From IMG/VR virus record IMGVR_UViG_3300042569_000338, positions 1-64,000 of that record: a DNA stretch of 64,000 nt; one strand, given 5' to 3'. Origin of the DNA: a virus. The translations under genes and the position numbers were made by a program. Every line of letters starts with the position of its first letter. Positions within the stretch are counted from its first letter, which is position 1. This document shows, one piece after another, positions 7,907-15,279 of the stretch. The notes beneath the pieces were generated by a model. That model did no database searches, was not told where the DNA came from, and saw only the letters and a list, made by a program, of their open reading frames with translations.

Positions 7907-10267
7907 ATGATCTTAGAAAAACAAACAGAAGCACACATCCTCCAAGAAGGAGAATCACAGGAAACTGTGAAAATGTCATTAGACTTAGATTCTGCACAAG
8001 TATTGATGCAGATGTTAAGTAAGAATCTATATTCAGATTCAATAGGCTCTACTATCAGAGAATGTGCATCCAATGCACTAGATAGTCACAGAAGAGCTGG
8101 GAGTGACAGACCTATTATTGTCTCATTTAAGAGAAACAATCAGGCAGATACATATGAATTTGCTGTTGAAGATTTTGGTATTGGTTTAGATGCAGATGAT
8201 GTAGTTAACATTATCAGCAAATATGGTAAATCAACCAAGCGTAACAGCAATACAGAGTTAGGTATGATGGGCTTAGGTTTCAAAGCCCCACTAGCTTACA
8301 GTTCTAGCTTCTATTTTGTAGCTAGAAAAGATGGTATGGAACGCAAGTACATGATGTACGAAGGAGAAGAAACAAATAGTATTGATCTTCTGTATGAAAA
8401 AGCTACAGAAGAACCAAATGGTGTAAAGGTGATTGTACCTGTGAACTATTATGATAGACACAGTTTCACTAGTAAGATTAGAGAGCAATTAGCTTATTTT
8501 GAGAATGTGTATTTTGATGTAGATAATAGTATTAGTTATGCTGTTACTAATGATTTTACAATTCACAGAGCTGAACATTTCCAATTCTCTAGTATAGCTA
8601 CTAACAATTACATGCATTTATGTTTGGACAATGTTAGTTATCCAATTGACTGGGAGAAGCTTGGTATTGAAAGGATTAATATCAAGATAGCTTTACGTTT
8701 TAGTCTTAGTGATGGATTGTTCCCTACACCAAATAGAGAAGCTATCAGATATACACAGGAAGCTAAGCAAGTTATTCTTAATAAGCTAGCTCAGGTGGCA
8801 GATGTATTCATGGAGAAGTTCAATGAATCAATTTCTGATAAAGCTAATATTGATTCTATCATGAGCTTTTATGGAGAAAGACGTAAATACTTACCAAGCT
8901 TTTATAGAAAAGAAGAAGATAGAATTGAGATTGATGAACTTCTTAAGTATGCAACTATTCCTTTGAAACAACCTAAACTTGAAGGTGTAGATTTGTTAGA
9001 TCTTAAGAGAATGGCTGAGCAGAACAAGGAGTATATGTTAGCTGAGTATCAAATAAAGTTTAGATACCAAGGAAACAGATTCAATAATGCAAAGAATTAT
9101 TGGGGTGGTAACCTAAGAATTCAAGACATTAGTTCTTACAATGCTGGTAACATTTATCTATTCTCTGACAGACTTGCTAAGAATAAGCAAGATTACATGA
9201 GAAGCTTACTTGGTGATAGCAGCAAATGTCACTTGTTTGTAAAGAAAGAAAAGCCTTTTCAATTAATGAAGGGTGAATCTATTGATTACAATAAGTATTA
9301 TCATTCTATTTTAGGTCTTAAGAACTATCCAAAGAGTCAATGGAGACAACTCATCACAGAATTCCAGTATGTAATTAGTTTATATTCTAAAGATTTCATT
9401 GATGTAGATGCTATTGATATTCCACAAACATGGATAGATACTCAGAAAGCTAAGAGAATGAAGGTGTTATCTAATCCTGTAACAGTGAATGGTGTTAAGA
9501 AGGTTAGAATGAAAGGTGAATTCTCTGGTAAGGTTGCTACCAAAACAGAGATTACATATTCTGATAGACATTCTAAGTTTGTTCCTACAACATTTAAGTT
9601 AGAAGATGTTCATAAAGTTAATAAACTGCATGTGTATGCTAAAGAAGAGCAAAGAGAGAAGTTAGATAAGCTCTGGTCTTTATTTAACGATCATGCAAAC
9701 TTTGTTATTGTTGCTCAAGCTACAATAGATAATTTACAGAAAGCAGATTTACATAACTGGATAACATTAGAAAAATTTATGGAAGGAAAAAACAGACCAT
9801 TTAGAACAATGGCTACACAGTTTCTTGTTGAGAGAATGACAAACAAGTATACTAACACTTTTAAAAGAACTGAGGTTGTTAAGCAAATCTCTACAGATCT
9901 TTATGATAAGTTAGAAGTGATAAGACAGTACGATAACAAGTATTCTAAAAACTATTGTGACAATAAGACTAAAGATATAGTGTTAGAGCTAGCTTTAGAA
10001 CAAAACTTATTTGACCAGGAAATACTAGTTGTGTACAAGCAGGTAGAAGAAGTATTTAACAAACTTACATTCTTAAATCCACTAATGGGACAAATTAATT
10101 CTTATTATGGTGGAGTTGATAAAGATTTATTAAAAGCTTATGTTGATCTATTTAAATATAATAAACACAAGGTGAACCTTGAGCACTACACTATAAAGCT
10201 CAATGAAGATGCATCCTTGGAAGAAGTATTAACAGAAGACACAATTGAAGAATTACAAACAATTTAA
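7907..10267 (+). CDS. rIIA-like GHKL ATPase
   Basis: A 786-residue protein whose first 250 residues carry the GHKL (gyrase/Hsp90/kinase/MutL) ATP-binding motifs. An N-box (RECASNALDSH, N56) is followed by DFGIG (residues 89-93) and a glycine-rich lid GMMGLGFKAP (around 119-128). Phage proteins of this length and order are relatives of T4 rIIA, a membrane-associated factor affecting lysis timing and exclusion by resident prophages. The remaining 500 residues are helical without recognisable motifs. The next gene resembles rIIB, the usual partner, which strengthens the call. The biochemical role of the pair is not established. Confidence 0.8.
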   Translation: MILEKQTEAHILQEGESQETVKMSLDLDSAQVLMQMLSKNLYSDSIGSTIRECASNALDSHRRAGSDRPIIVSFKRNNQADTYEFAVEDFGIGLDADDVVNIISKYGKSTKRNSNTELGMMGLGFKAPLAYSSSFYFVARKDGMERKYMMYEGEETNSIDLLYEKATEEPNGVKVIVPVNYYDRHSFTSKIREQLAYFENVYFDVDNSISYAVTNDFTIHRAEHFQFSSIATNNYMHLCLDNVSYPIDWEKLGIERINIKIALRFSLSDGLFPTPNREAIRYTQEAKQVILNKLAQVADVFMEKFNESISDKANIDSIMSFYGERRKYLPSFYRKEEDRIEIDELLKYATIPLKQPKLEGVDLLDLKRMAEQNKEYMLAEYQIKFRYQGNRFNNAKNYWGGNLRIQDISSYNAGNIYLFSDRLAKNKQDYMRSLLGDSSKCHLFVKKEKPFQLMKGESIDYNKYYHSILGLKNYPKSQWRQLITEFQYVISLYSKDFIDVDAIDIPQTWIDTQKAKRMKVLSNPVTVNGVKKVRMKGEFSGKVATKTEITYSDRHSKFVPTTFKLEDVHKVNKLHVYAKEEQREKLDKLWSLFNDHANFVIVAQATIDNLQKADLHNWITLEKFMEGKNRPFRTMATQFLVERMTNKYTNTFKRTEVVKQISTDLYDKLEVIRQYDNKYSKNYCDNKTKDIVLELALEQNLFDQEILVVYKQVEEVFNKLTFLNPLMGQINSYYGGVDKDLLKAYVDLFKYNKHKVNLEHYTIKLNEDASLEEVLTEDTIEELQTI

Positions 10268-10278
10268 AAAACAAAAAC

Positions 10279-11844
10279 ATGCTAAGTTTAAAATGGTTTA
10301 AAAGTGCTATTGAACGCACAATTGAAAAAGTAGTAGAAAACAAAATTGAACAAGCGTTCAATGAATTGGATAAAGAAGAAGGGGCTCAGGCTCCTTCTTT
10401 TAATTCTGCTTTCAATCCCAATGCTAATTGGAATTCAAGCAGTACATGGACAGGGCCAACTAGTTACACAAAGCCCTATATAAACATCAAAATGGTTAAT
10501 GATACATTGACTATTGTATTGAATGATGGCAATATCATTACCAAAACTCCAGCTACAGCAGATGATTTTACTGCAGCTAAGCTATGTAAATCAGAAGCAT
10601 GTTTACTAGATCTTGTTAGTACACAAGAGGTTAAAGACCAAAGAAGACAAGCTGAAGCTGAGTATGAGAAAGCTAAAGCTGTTCAGAAAGGTGCTGAGTT
10701 CCTAGCTAAGTTTGATGATTTTGAGATGAAACACGGTAGTTTATATCTTAAGGGTATCAACAGAAGTATCCCACCTTTGATGGTGGAAGAGTTCTTAGAA
10801 ATCATTGGTAGTTATTCTTATAATGGAATGGCTGATATAGATGAAATGAATGCTCTTGTAATAGAAGATGAAGAGTATCAAGCACTTAAGCGTTTCTTCA
10901 TGTGGTGTTGCTTGAATCCAAGAGCTGAAGTGGCAGATAAGTTATATGGCTTCTTGAAGAAGAATAGCTTCAGCATCACTAAACAAGGATTCTTTGTAGC
11001 ATTACGTAATGTTGTTACACTTCATGGTTCTACTGAGCTTGTGCACTTTGTAAGTAATGCTTATAATAAGGTGAAAGCTGTATGGAAGAAGAAACCAGAT
11101 GATTATACTATCTTCTTAAAAGATGGTGAATATAAAATGGTTCATGAAGATGCTATGTATAAAAAAGAAACATGTACATGTTCTTATTGTGATGGTACAG
11201 GAACTATTCCTGAGTGTGATGAATGGGAAGATAGTGAAGAGTGTCCAGAGTGTAATGGTACAGGCGAATATGAAGATCTTGTTCTTGCAATTGAAGGTGA
11301 AAACCTTGGTAACTTAACTGAGCTATATCTTGATTTGCCTAATAGAGCAGAGAATAGATTCACAGATGCTCATACAAGAACATTTGACATCAGAATTGGT
11401 AGACCAGTAAGTATGCCTATGGAAAAGTGCAGATGGAATACTGATGACTGTGGTGCTGAAGGTTTACACTTTACATCTGATGAGATTCATTATGTAGGTT
11501 GTGGTGACACATCTGTACTTGTACTTATCAATCCAATGAAGGTTGTAGGTATTGGTGAGAGTAAGGGTAGATGCTATGAGTATTTACCAATTATGACTGT
11601 GCCACGTGAAGAAGCAACAGAAATCTTACATGATTTAGATTTTGATACATTACAGTTAGATGAGTCTTATGCGATTCGCGAATTGCAAAACTTGGCTGAG
11701 AAAGCTAAAGAAGGATTCACTGCAGAAGCTAAGAAGTATGATTTCAACTTACCTGCTCTATCTGCTGTAGAAGTGTATACAATTGTTAGGAGTCTTGATG
11801 AAATTAAAGAAGAAATTTCAGGAAGAATCGTTACAATTGATTAA
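10279..11844 (+). CDS. rIIB-like protein with an internal DnaJ-type zinc module
   Basis: A 521-residue protein directly downstream of the rIIA-like gene. Residues around 210-265 (LNPRAEVADKLYGFLKKN, then ITKQGFFVALRNV) resemble the conserved core of phage rIIB proteins. Two CxxCxGxG motifs follow at residues 301-308 and 322-329, the repeat that forms the zinc module of DnaJ/Hsp40. Only two copies are present where DnaJ has four, enough for one zinc site. The N-terminus has a short coiled-coil-like helix and a low-complexity N/S/P/T linker. The product may act in the same complex as rIIA, with the zinc module possibly binding a partner or nucleic acid. Confidence 0.7.
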   Translation: MLSLKWFKSAIERTIEKVVENKIEQAFNELDKEEGAQAPSFNSAFNPNANWNSSSTWTGPTSYTKPYINIKMVNDTLTIVLNDGNIITKTPATADDFTAAKLCKSEACLLDLVSTQEVKDQRRQAEAEYEKAKAVQKGAEFLAKFDDFEMKHGSLYLKGINRSIPPLMVEEFLEIIGSYSYNGMADIDEMNALVIEDEEYQALKRFFMWCCLNPRAEVADKLYGFLKKNSFSITKQGFFVALRNVVTLHGSTELVHFVSNAYNKVKAVWKKKPDDYTIFLKDGEYKMVHEDAMYKKETCTCSYCDGTGTIPECDEWEDSEECPECNGTGEYEDLVLAIEGENLGNLTELYLDLPNRAENRFTDAHTRTFDIRIGRPVSMPMEKCRWNTDDCGAEGLHFTSDEIHYVGCGDTSVLVLINPMKVVGIGESKGRCYEYLPIMTVPREEATEILHDLDFDTLQLDESYAIRELQNLAEKAKEGFTAEAKKYDFNLPALSAVEVYTIVRSLDEIKEEISGRIVTID

Positions 11845-11849
11845 ATTTG
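11842..11849 (+). promoter_or_regulatory. Possible -7 element (TAAATTTG)
   Basis: TAAATTTG fits the Bacteroidota -7 consensus TAnnTTTG and overlaps the stop codon of the rIIB-like gene, 40 bases before the HNH gene. No good TTTG is placed 19-21 bases upstream, so support is weak. If real, transcription would begin at the hairpin just downstream. Confidence 0.3.
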
Positions 11850-11850
11850 T

Positions 11851-11875
11851 AGTCCCAGGGAGAAATCCCTGGGCT
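11851..11875 (+). other. Strong hairpin without a U-tract
   Basis: AGTCCCAGGGA and TCCCTGGGCT form a 10-bp GC-rich stem with one bulged T around a GAAA-type loop. The sequence after it (ATTAAATATA) has no T-run, so it is not a standard terminator. It may be a transcript 3' end, a processing site or a 5' leader stem for the HNH gene that starts 15 bases later. Confidence 0.7.
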
Positions 11876-11889
11876 ATTAAATATAATAT

Positions 11890-12306
11890 ATGATAAAGAA
11901 AAAAGCAAACAAAAGAAAGCCTGCTGCTCCTAGAAAACCAAGAGTTCCTAAAACTAGGAATGCTGGTACTATGACAGAGTCAGGGTTCTGGAGTTTCATT
12001 AGAAGTGGATTGAGACAGAAATCTAGATGGTGGAAACCTATTAGTGAATGTAAATTAAAAGCTCGTAGAGCTTACAAAGGTCCTAGTAAAAGACAAAAGT
12101 TTGAATACAAATGTGCTTGTTGTGGAGATTGGTTCCCAGAGAAACTGGTAAATGTAGATCATATCACCCCTGCAGGTTCATTAAACTGTGCTCAAGACTT
12201 ACCAGGATTTGTAGAAAGATTGTTCTGTGAACAAGAAAACTTACAAGTGCTATGTGAAGCATGCCATAACATTAAAACAAAAAAAGATAAAGATGAAAGA
12301 GATTAA
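11890..12306 (+). CDS. HNH endonuclease
   Basis: A 138-residue protein with a Lys/Arg/Pro-rich N-terminus and a C-terminal HNH fold: C75xxC78, a VDHI motif (D90-H91) and a final LCEACHNIKT element (C122, C125, H126). The two CxxC pairs should bind structural zinc, with the His residues and Asn forming the metal-dependent DNA-cutting site. It stands alone in a replication operon, so it could be a homing nuclease or a repair or packaging nuclease. It overlaps the next gene by 14 bases. Confidence 0.85.
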   Translation: MIKKKANKRKPAAPRKPRVPKTRNAGTMTESGFWSFIRSGLRQKSRWWKPISECKLKARRAYKGPSKRQKFEYKCACCGDWFPEKLVNVDHITPAGSLNCAQDLPGFVERLFCEQENLQVLCEACHNIKTKKDKDERD

Positions 12307-12541
12307 AGTAAAATCAGACTTTGGAGGAAGAGTTCACCTACGTGACTTTGAAGTACAGAAGTCTATTGATGATAACGAATCAGTCAAAATTAAATATGGA
12401 ATTGACTTTATGGTGTTGACACCAGATGAGTTAGTTAGTAAACGTACTTATACATCAAAAGATAAGTATAAAAGTAAAATAGGGGGGCCAGATTATTTCT
12501 TATATGGATATAAGTGGGAACCTGAAGAAATAGATTATTAA
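12293..12541 (+). CDS. Small hypothetical protein
   Basis: I place the start at the ATG at 12,293, inside the end of the HNH gene, because upstream extension would run deep into that gene's conserved core. The 82-residue product is beta-rich with a Tyr/Trp-rich end. It is followed one base later by another small gene. No family is recognised. Confidence 0.55.
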   Translation: MKEIKVKSDFGGRVHLRDFEVQKSIDDNESVKIKYGIDFMVLTPDELVSKRTYTSKDKYKSKIGGPDYFLYGYKWEPEEIDY

Positions 12542-12542
12542 T

Positions 12543-12785
12543 ATGGAAAATGCAATAACTGTAAGCATCAACAAAAAACCTTCTTTCACTGAAATATGGC
12601 ATGAAGGATCTGTTGAATTTAATGACAAAACATACATGTTCTGGCTTATCAATCCAAGAGGGTTTGATGAAAATGGACGTGAGTATGAAATGGAAGTGAG
12701 ATGGTGGTTTAAACAAGTACCCATGGAGATTAGAAGAATGAGTGAAACAATTATTAATGATTTTAAACAAAACAAACATGATTAG
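12543..12785 (+). CDS. Small hypothetical protein
   Basis: An 80-residue protein with many aromatic residues (a VRWWF stretch near residue 53) and a Lys-rich helical end. It overlaps the start of the PD-(D/E)XK gene by eight bases, consistent with coupled translation. Function unknown. Confidence 0.55.
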   Translation: MENAITVSINKKPSFTEIWHEGSVEFNDKTYMFWLINPRGFDENGREYEMEVRWWFKQVPMEIRRMSETIINDFKQNKHD

Positions 12786-13821
12786 CGGACAAACAAAAAC
12801 AGAAGCTCAGTACAGAGCAGTTAAGATGGACAGTAGTTCAAGCTTAAAAGAATTCTCAACAAATCGTAAGAAGTATCACAAAAAGTACATTCTTAATGAA
12901 CACGTTGAAGATGAAGACAGTAAAGCTGCCGTTACAGGTAGAGTGGTTGAAACATTGTTGTTAGAACCAGAAGAGTTTGACAACCGTTTCCACATGTCAG
13001 TTGTTAGCAGTGCACCAACAGCAATGATGTTAGATTTCGTAGAAGCATTGTGTAAGCATACACTTGCAGCTACAAATGAAGACGGTGTAGTAACTAGAGC
13101 GTTTGAAGAATTAACTAGAGATGCACATGTTGATTCAGGATTCAAGATCAAATTAGATGCTGTACTTGGTAAGTTCTTAGGAACTGATGCTGAGGTGTAT
13201 TTCAAAGAGATGGTTGAAGTGAGACGTAGAGGATTAACTGTTGTTACAATGCAGGAAGTAGATAATGCTACTAAGATTGTAGAAGAGTTAAAGACTAATG
13301 ATTTCATAGCATCTATTGTAAACTTAGTTAATAGTGCTAGATATTCTGTATATAACCAATTACAAGTTGAGGGATATGAAGTGTTTGGTCATTTCTTTAA
13401 GTCTATGATGGACAAAATGATTGTAGATCATGAAGCAAAGACAGTTCAGGTGTATGATTTGAAATGTACTTGGTCTGTAGAGAACTTCTATGATGAGTAT
13501 TACTTGTACAGAAGAGCCTACCTCCAAGGATTTCTATATCATAAAGCTGCAGAGTTTTGGGCTAGTGAAATGGGCTATGGAGATTACAAAATACTTTATC
13601 CTAAGTTTATTGTTTGTGACAGTACAAATTATAGCTCTCCATTAATTTATAAAATGTCTGATATAAATATGGTGGATGCTCGTGCTGGATTTGAGCACAA
13701 AGGAAGAGAGTATCCAGGTGTTGCTTCTTTAATAGAAGACCTTCAATGGGCTATTGAGAATGATAAATGGAATATTTCTAGAGAAAACTATTTAAATAAT
13801 GGTGTAGTAAAATTAGGTTAA
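12778..13821 (+). CDS. PD-(D/E)XK exonuclease (RecE/DUF3799-like)
   Basis: The start is set at 12,778, after the A-rich leader; an upstream ATG would only add residues read through the previous gene. The 347-residue protein resembles phage RecE/exonuclease VIII-type nucleases. An N-terminal region with SSSSLKEF and a glycine-containing GRVVETLLLEPEEF element precedes the catalytic core, with D212 and the D227-L-K229 triad, then a helical QGFLYHKAAEFW segment. It would resect double-stranded ends for annealing by the Sak4-like or RecA protein encoded nearby. Exact polarity cannot be deduced. Confidence 0.75.
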   Translation: MISGQTKTEAQYRAVKMDSSSSLKEFSTNRKKYHKKYILNEHVEDEDSKAAVTGRVVETLLLEPEEFDNRFHMSVVSSAPTAMMLDFVEALCKHTLAATNEDGVVTRAFEELTRDAHVDSGFKIKLDAVLGKFLGTDAEVYFKEMVEVRRRGLTVVTMQEVDNATKIVEELKTNDFIASIVNLVNSARYSVYNQLQVEGYEVFGHFFKSMMDKMIVDHEAKTVQVYDLKCTWSVENFYDEYYLYRRAYLQGFLYHKAAEFWASEMGYGDYKILYPKFIVCDSTNYSSPLIYKMSDINMVDARAGFEHKGREYPGVASLIEDLQWAIENDKWNISRENYLNNGVVKLG

Positions 13822-14369
13822 TGAAATTTGATAAAACTGTTACAACAATATTTATTGTTCCTACATTAAGTATTAGTAGAGATAAATTGCGAGATAATAT
13901 ATTTATCAATGGTTATATCAAAGATGGTAGAAGAGATGTACAGTATGAAAATGCTGTATATCTCCTCTTTAAACCTGAAAACATTGATAAATTTAAAGAA
14001 TTTTTAGATGAAGAATATGAGCGTACCAAATCTATTATAGATGATTATGACTATGAAGATGGTTATGTGGTAGTAGTTTATGTACTTAATGAAAGATTAA
14101 AGTCTGACTTTGAGTTAATTAAACAAGGTAAATATTCTAAAACATCTGTTAAATTCCAGGGTATATTCCCAAAATCATTTACAAGTCCAGATGAAAACTA
14201 TTCTACTAAAATAAGTCTTCAATTCCGTATCTTTAATAAAACTCAAGATTTAAAGAAATTTTGGGAAGAAAAGCTTGATATGGAACTAGATGATGATATG
14301 GAAGTTTGGGATGGATTCTTTGAAGAAAACGAAACTCTTAATTTAGATAAATTTAAAGAAAATGTATAA
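13821..14369 (+). CDS. Hypothetical protein
   Basis: A 182-residue acidic protein with alternating beta strands and charged helices and a strongly acidic end (D/E runs near residues 150-170). Its start overlaps the nuclease stop (TAATG), and its end overlaps the next start by eight bases. No family is recognised; possibly an accessory factor of the nuclease by position. Confidence 0.6.
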   Translation: MKFDKTVTTIFIVPTLSISRDKLRDNIFINGYIKDGRRDVQYENAVYLLFKPENIDKFKEFLDEEYERTKSIIDDYDYEDGYVVVVYVLNERLKSDFELIKQGKYSKTSVKFQGIFPKSFTSPDENYSTKISLQFRIFNKTQDLKKFWEEKLDMELDDDMEVWDGFFEENETLNLDKFKENV

Positions 14370-14586
14370 TCATGAAGTATTAGAAGAGCTTGTTAACCAG
14401 TTTGGTGAAGAAGCTACTGTCCTCTTCTGTAAAATGGAGAGTGTAAAGAATGGTATGCTTTTTGATAGTGTAGAAGAAAACAAACAACACTATCCAGAAC
14501 CAAACGAATGGTCTTATGAAAGAGACTGGTGGAAAGAAAATGGTAAGAAATTAGAATCACGTAACTTAAAAACAAATTATGAATAG
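14362..14586 (+). CDS. Small hypothetical protein
   Basis: A 74-residue helical protein with an acidic first half and a Trp-rich second half (NEWSYERDWWKENGK). It overlaps both neighbours by eight bases, in a run of coupled small genes before the ribonucleotide reductase. Function unknown. Confidence 0.55.
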   Translation: MYNHEVLEELVNQFGEEATVLFCKMESVKNGMLFDSVEENKQHYPEPNEWSYERDWWKENGKKLESRNLKTNYE

Positions 14587-14947
14587 TCAAGAATTATTAG
14601 AAAATTATGGCAAAGCAGCCAGTGTCGTTAAAGATTTTTATTTAGGTAAATTCCTAGATTCTATAGAAGATTCAGAAAACCTTCCAGAAAACTTTAAAGA
14701 TTTTGCTAAAGAGCAGGGTATAGACAATGATACCGTGGCTAAAATGATAGATGCAATGCCTAGAGCATTGTTTGATGCATTTGATGCTCATGAGATTTAT
14801 ATTCAAATCACTGTAGATCTTGAGAATAATTGTTTCAGATATTCATTTGATGGAGGACAAGTAGAAAGTAATGACTTTCTTACAAGAATAGCAGCAGAAA
14901 CTAGAGCAATTGAAGCAGCATTTGAAATCTTAAATGAGAAGTTATGA
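14579..14947 (+). CDS. Hypothetical protein
   Basis: A 122-residue protein with a helical first half and a short beta region, then a helical end (TRAIEAAFEILNEKL). It overlaps the previous gene by eight bases and the next by four (ATGA). No recognised domain. Confidence 0.55.
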   Translation: MNSQELLENYGKAASVVKDFYLGKFLDSIEDSENLPENFKDFAKEQGIDNDTVAKMIDAMPRALFDAFDAHEIYIQITVDLENNCFRYSFDGGQVESNDFLTRIAAETRAIEAAFEILNEKL

Positions 14948-15195
14948 GTGATCAAATAGTATTGGAAGTGATTGAGAAGTATGCTCAGCGTAGTGGAATA
15001 GGACAAACCAAATACGGTACCACTCTAGAAGCTAACAATAAGGATAACTATCTCAAGCATCTCCAGGAAGAATTGATGGACGCAACACTGTATTTGCAGA
15101 AGATTATGGACCAAAATAAGGAAATAACTAAGTTGGTTAAGAATCATTCAAATGATGCAGAATTAGGACATAAAATAAGAGAATTGATTAGATAG
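14944..15195 (+). CDS. MazG-like / nucleotide pyrophosphohydrolase-type small protein
   Basis: An 83-residue helical protein. A KYGTTLEAN segment followed by a HLQEELMDATLYLQKI helix resembles the metal-binding EExxD helix of MazG-like phage proteins that hydrolyse nucleoside triphosphates. It is shorter than most MazG domains (about 100 residues), so activity is uncertain. It is the last gene before a terminator and precedes the ribonucleotide reductase, consistent with nucleotide-pool control. Confidence 0.5.
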   Translation: MSDQIVLEVIEKYAQRSGIGQTKYGTTLEANNKDNYLKHLQEELMDATLYLQKIMDQNKEITKLVKNHSNDAELGHKIRELIR

Positions 15196-15209
15196 AATTT
15201 TCTAATTTT

Positions 15210-15241
15210 CTTGGTTTATAAAAATGAGGGTTGTACATTTG
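15210..15241 (+). promoter_or_regulatory. Promoter candidate for the ribonucleotide reductase unit, inside a terminator
   Basis: CTTG (15,210-15,213), a 20-base spacer and TACATTTG (15,234-15,241) fit the Bacteroidota TTTG-N20-TAnnTTTG pattern with one mismatch. The -7 element is the loop of the terminator hairpin at 15,221-15,257. Transcription would start near 15,247, about 33 bases before the reductase ATG. Confidence 0.5.
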
Positions 15242-15257
15242 CAACCCTCATTTTTTT
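15221..15257 (+). terminator. Rho-independent terminator
   Basis: A perfect 13-bp stem (AAAATGAGGGTTG with CAACCCTCATTTT) encloses an eight-base loop and is followed by more T residues. It separates the MazG-like gene from the reductase. This also argues against starting the reductase at 15,211, since that would place the hairpin inside the coding region. Confidence 0.9.
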
Positions 15258-15279
15258 ACATATATTAAAACAAACAAAC

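Noticed and set aside
11851-11875. Rho-independent terminator after the rIIB-like gene
   Set aside because: The stem is strong, but no T-run follows on either strand, so it is listed only as a hairpin.
15211-15279. Longer start for the ribonucleotide reductase
   Set aside because: The extension would translate a perfect terminator hairpin and a promoter, and adds residues unlike the family's start.
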